64,000 nt of DNA from Pseudoscleropodium purum (lineage: Eukaryota > Streptophyta > Bryopsida > Hypnales > Brachytheciaceae): assembly GCA_963969395.1 (NCBI GenBank), contig OZ017795.1, positions 29,803,063-29,867,062 of the forward strand. Direction: 5' to 3'. The notes under the pieces are model-generated. The model did not search any database. It worked only from the letters and a program-made list of their open reading frames with translations, and was not told the origin of the DNA. Position numbers and translations under genes: made by a program. The first letter of the stretch is position 1. Every line of letters begins with the position of its first letter. Shown here piece by piece: positions 63,648-64,000 of this stretch.

Positions 63648-63986
63648 ATGGCGGACAAGGCCAAGTCCAAGCCCCCCGAAGGCAGCGAAAGCTCCAGCGG
63701 GACGAGGAGCGAGACGAAGCTGCAGGAGCAGCCGGACTTGACCCTGGGCAAGGCACCGATTGAGAAAGGGGAGAGAACAGGGCAGTCCCGGAGGTTCAGT
63801 GTTCCCGTGACGCAGGAGGAGCGCGAAGCCACGCAGAAGGAGCTGGATGAAATCGAAGCTGTCGAGCGCATTCCTTCCATTCTGCGCACCATGCCGATCC
63901 GTCGGGAAACGAGTTCCGATCGCCCGTATGCACTCAGCCGGGAGTCTGTCAGTCCAATTGGATACCCTCCTGAGCCGTTGAATTGA
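63648..63986 (+). CDS. Unrecognised 112-residue hydrophilic protein
   Basis: The ORF starts at an ATG in good context (CCCATGGCG) and has gene-like GC content, unlike the AT-rich DNA before 63100. The product is hydrophilic. Residues 1-30 are Ser/Lys/Pro-rich (MADKAKSKPPEGSESSSGTR), the middle is strongly charged (VTQEEREATQKELDEIEAVE), and the end is Ser/Arg/Pro-rich (ALSRESVSPIGYPPEPLN). There is no signal peptide, membrane segment or familiar domain; it is probably disordered with one helix. The TGA at 63984 lies 14 bases from the window edge, so a splice before it leading to further exons cannot be excluded. Function unknown. Confidence 0.55.
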   Translation: MADKAKSKPPEGSESSSGTRSETKLQEQPDLTLGKAPIEKGERTGQSRRFSVPVTQEEREATQKELDEIEAVERIPSILRTMPIRRETSSDRPYALSRESVSPIGYPPEPLN

Positions 63987-64000
63987 AGACAGGTTCGAGC

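Overview
The window looks like nuclear DNA of a land plant. It has multi-exon genes with GT-AG introns of about 70 to 930 bp, moderately GC-rich exons set in strongly AT-rich intergenic DNA, plant-specific gene families (cytokinin-activating LOG, chloroplast sensor kinase), plant telobox motifs upstream of genes, and a CACTA-type DNA transposon. The proteins match flowering-plant families clearly but with many substitutions and extra segments (124-residue tail on LOG, unusually long GCP6), so a non-flowering plant such as a bryophyte is my best guess. That guess is inference only.

Layout. 20-1783 (+): LOG, six exons. 1784-25485: about 24 kb without a recognisable gene, holding several copies of an inverted-repeat element family bounded by TTAA, tandem repeats, long palindromes, a 240-bp foldback MITE with an 8-bp target duplication, and a 2-kb tract with a recurring AATTGG-like box. 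25486-29131 (-): chloroplast sensor kinase (CSK). 29132-32436: promoter, then AT-rich spacer. 32437-41761 (-): gamma-tubulin complex component GCP6, 18 exons that stay in frame over 4,392 coding bases, with one GC-AG intron. 41762-48580: repeat-rich spacer with a foldback sequence, a second copy of a dispersed repeat and a 907-bp non-autonomous CACTA element. 48581-50270 (+): mitochondrial succinate/fumarate carrier, two exons. 52128-58034 (+): SUV3-like mitochondrial DExH RNA helicase (DExH18 type), 11 exons, 929 residues. 58035-63100: AT-rich DNA with an intact 212-codon ORF of unknown function and another TTAA-bounded element. 63648-63986 (+): an unrecognised 112-residue ORF in a GC-rich promoter-like context at the right edge.

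The genes do not form a pathway: hormone activation, plastid redox sensing, microtubule nucleation, mitochondrial metabolite transport and mitochondrial RNA turnover. Four of the six gene starts have a telobox (AAACCCTA) about 100 to 285 bp upstream, which suggests shared growth-linked promoter architecture. Exon joins were made by eye from splice motifs, reading frame and remembered family similarity. The CSK N-terminal joins are the only ones left unresolved. The most unusual signals are non-genic: the TTAA/CCCCTAAAGG element family, the foldback MITE and the AATTGG-box tract.
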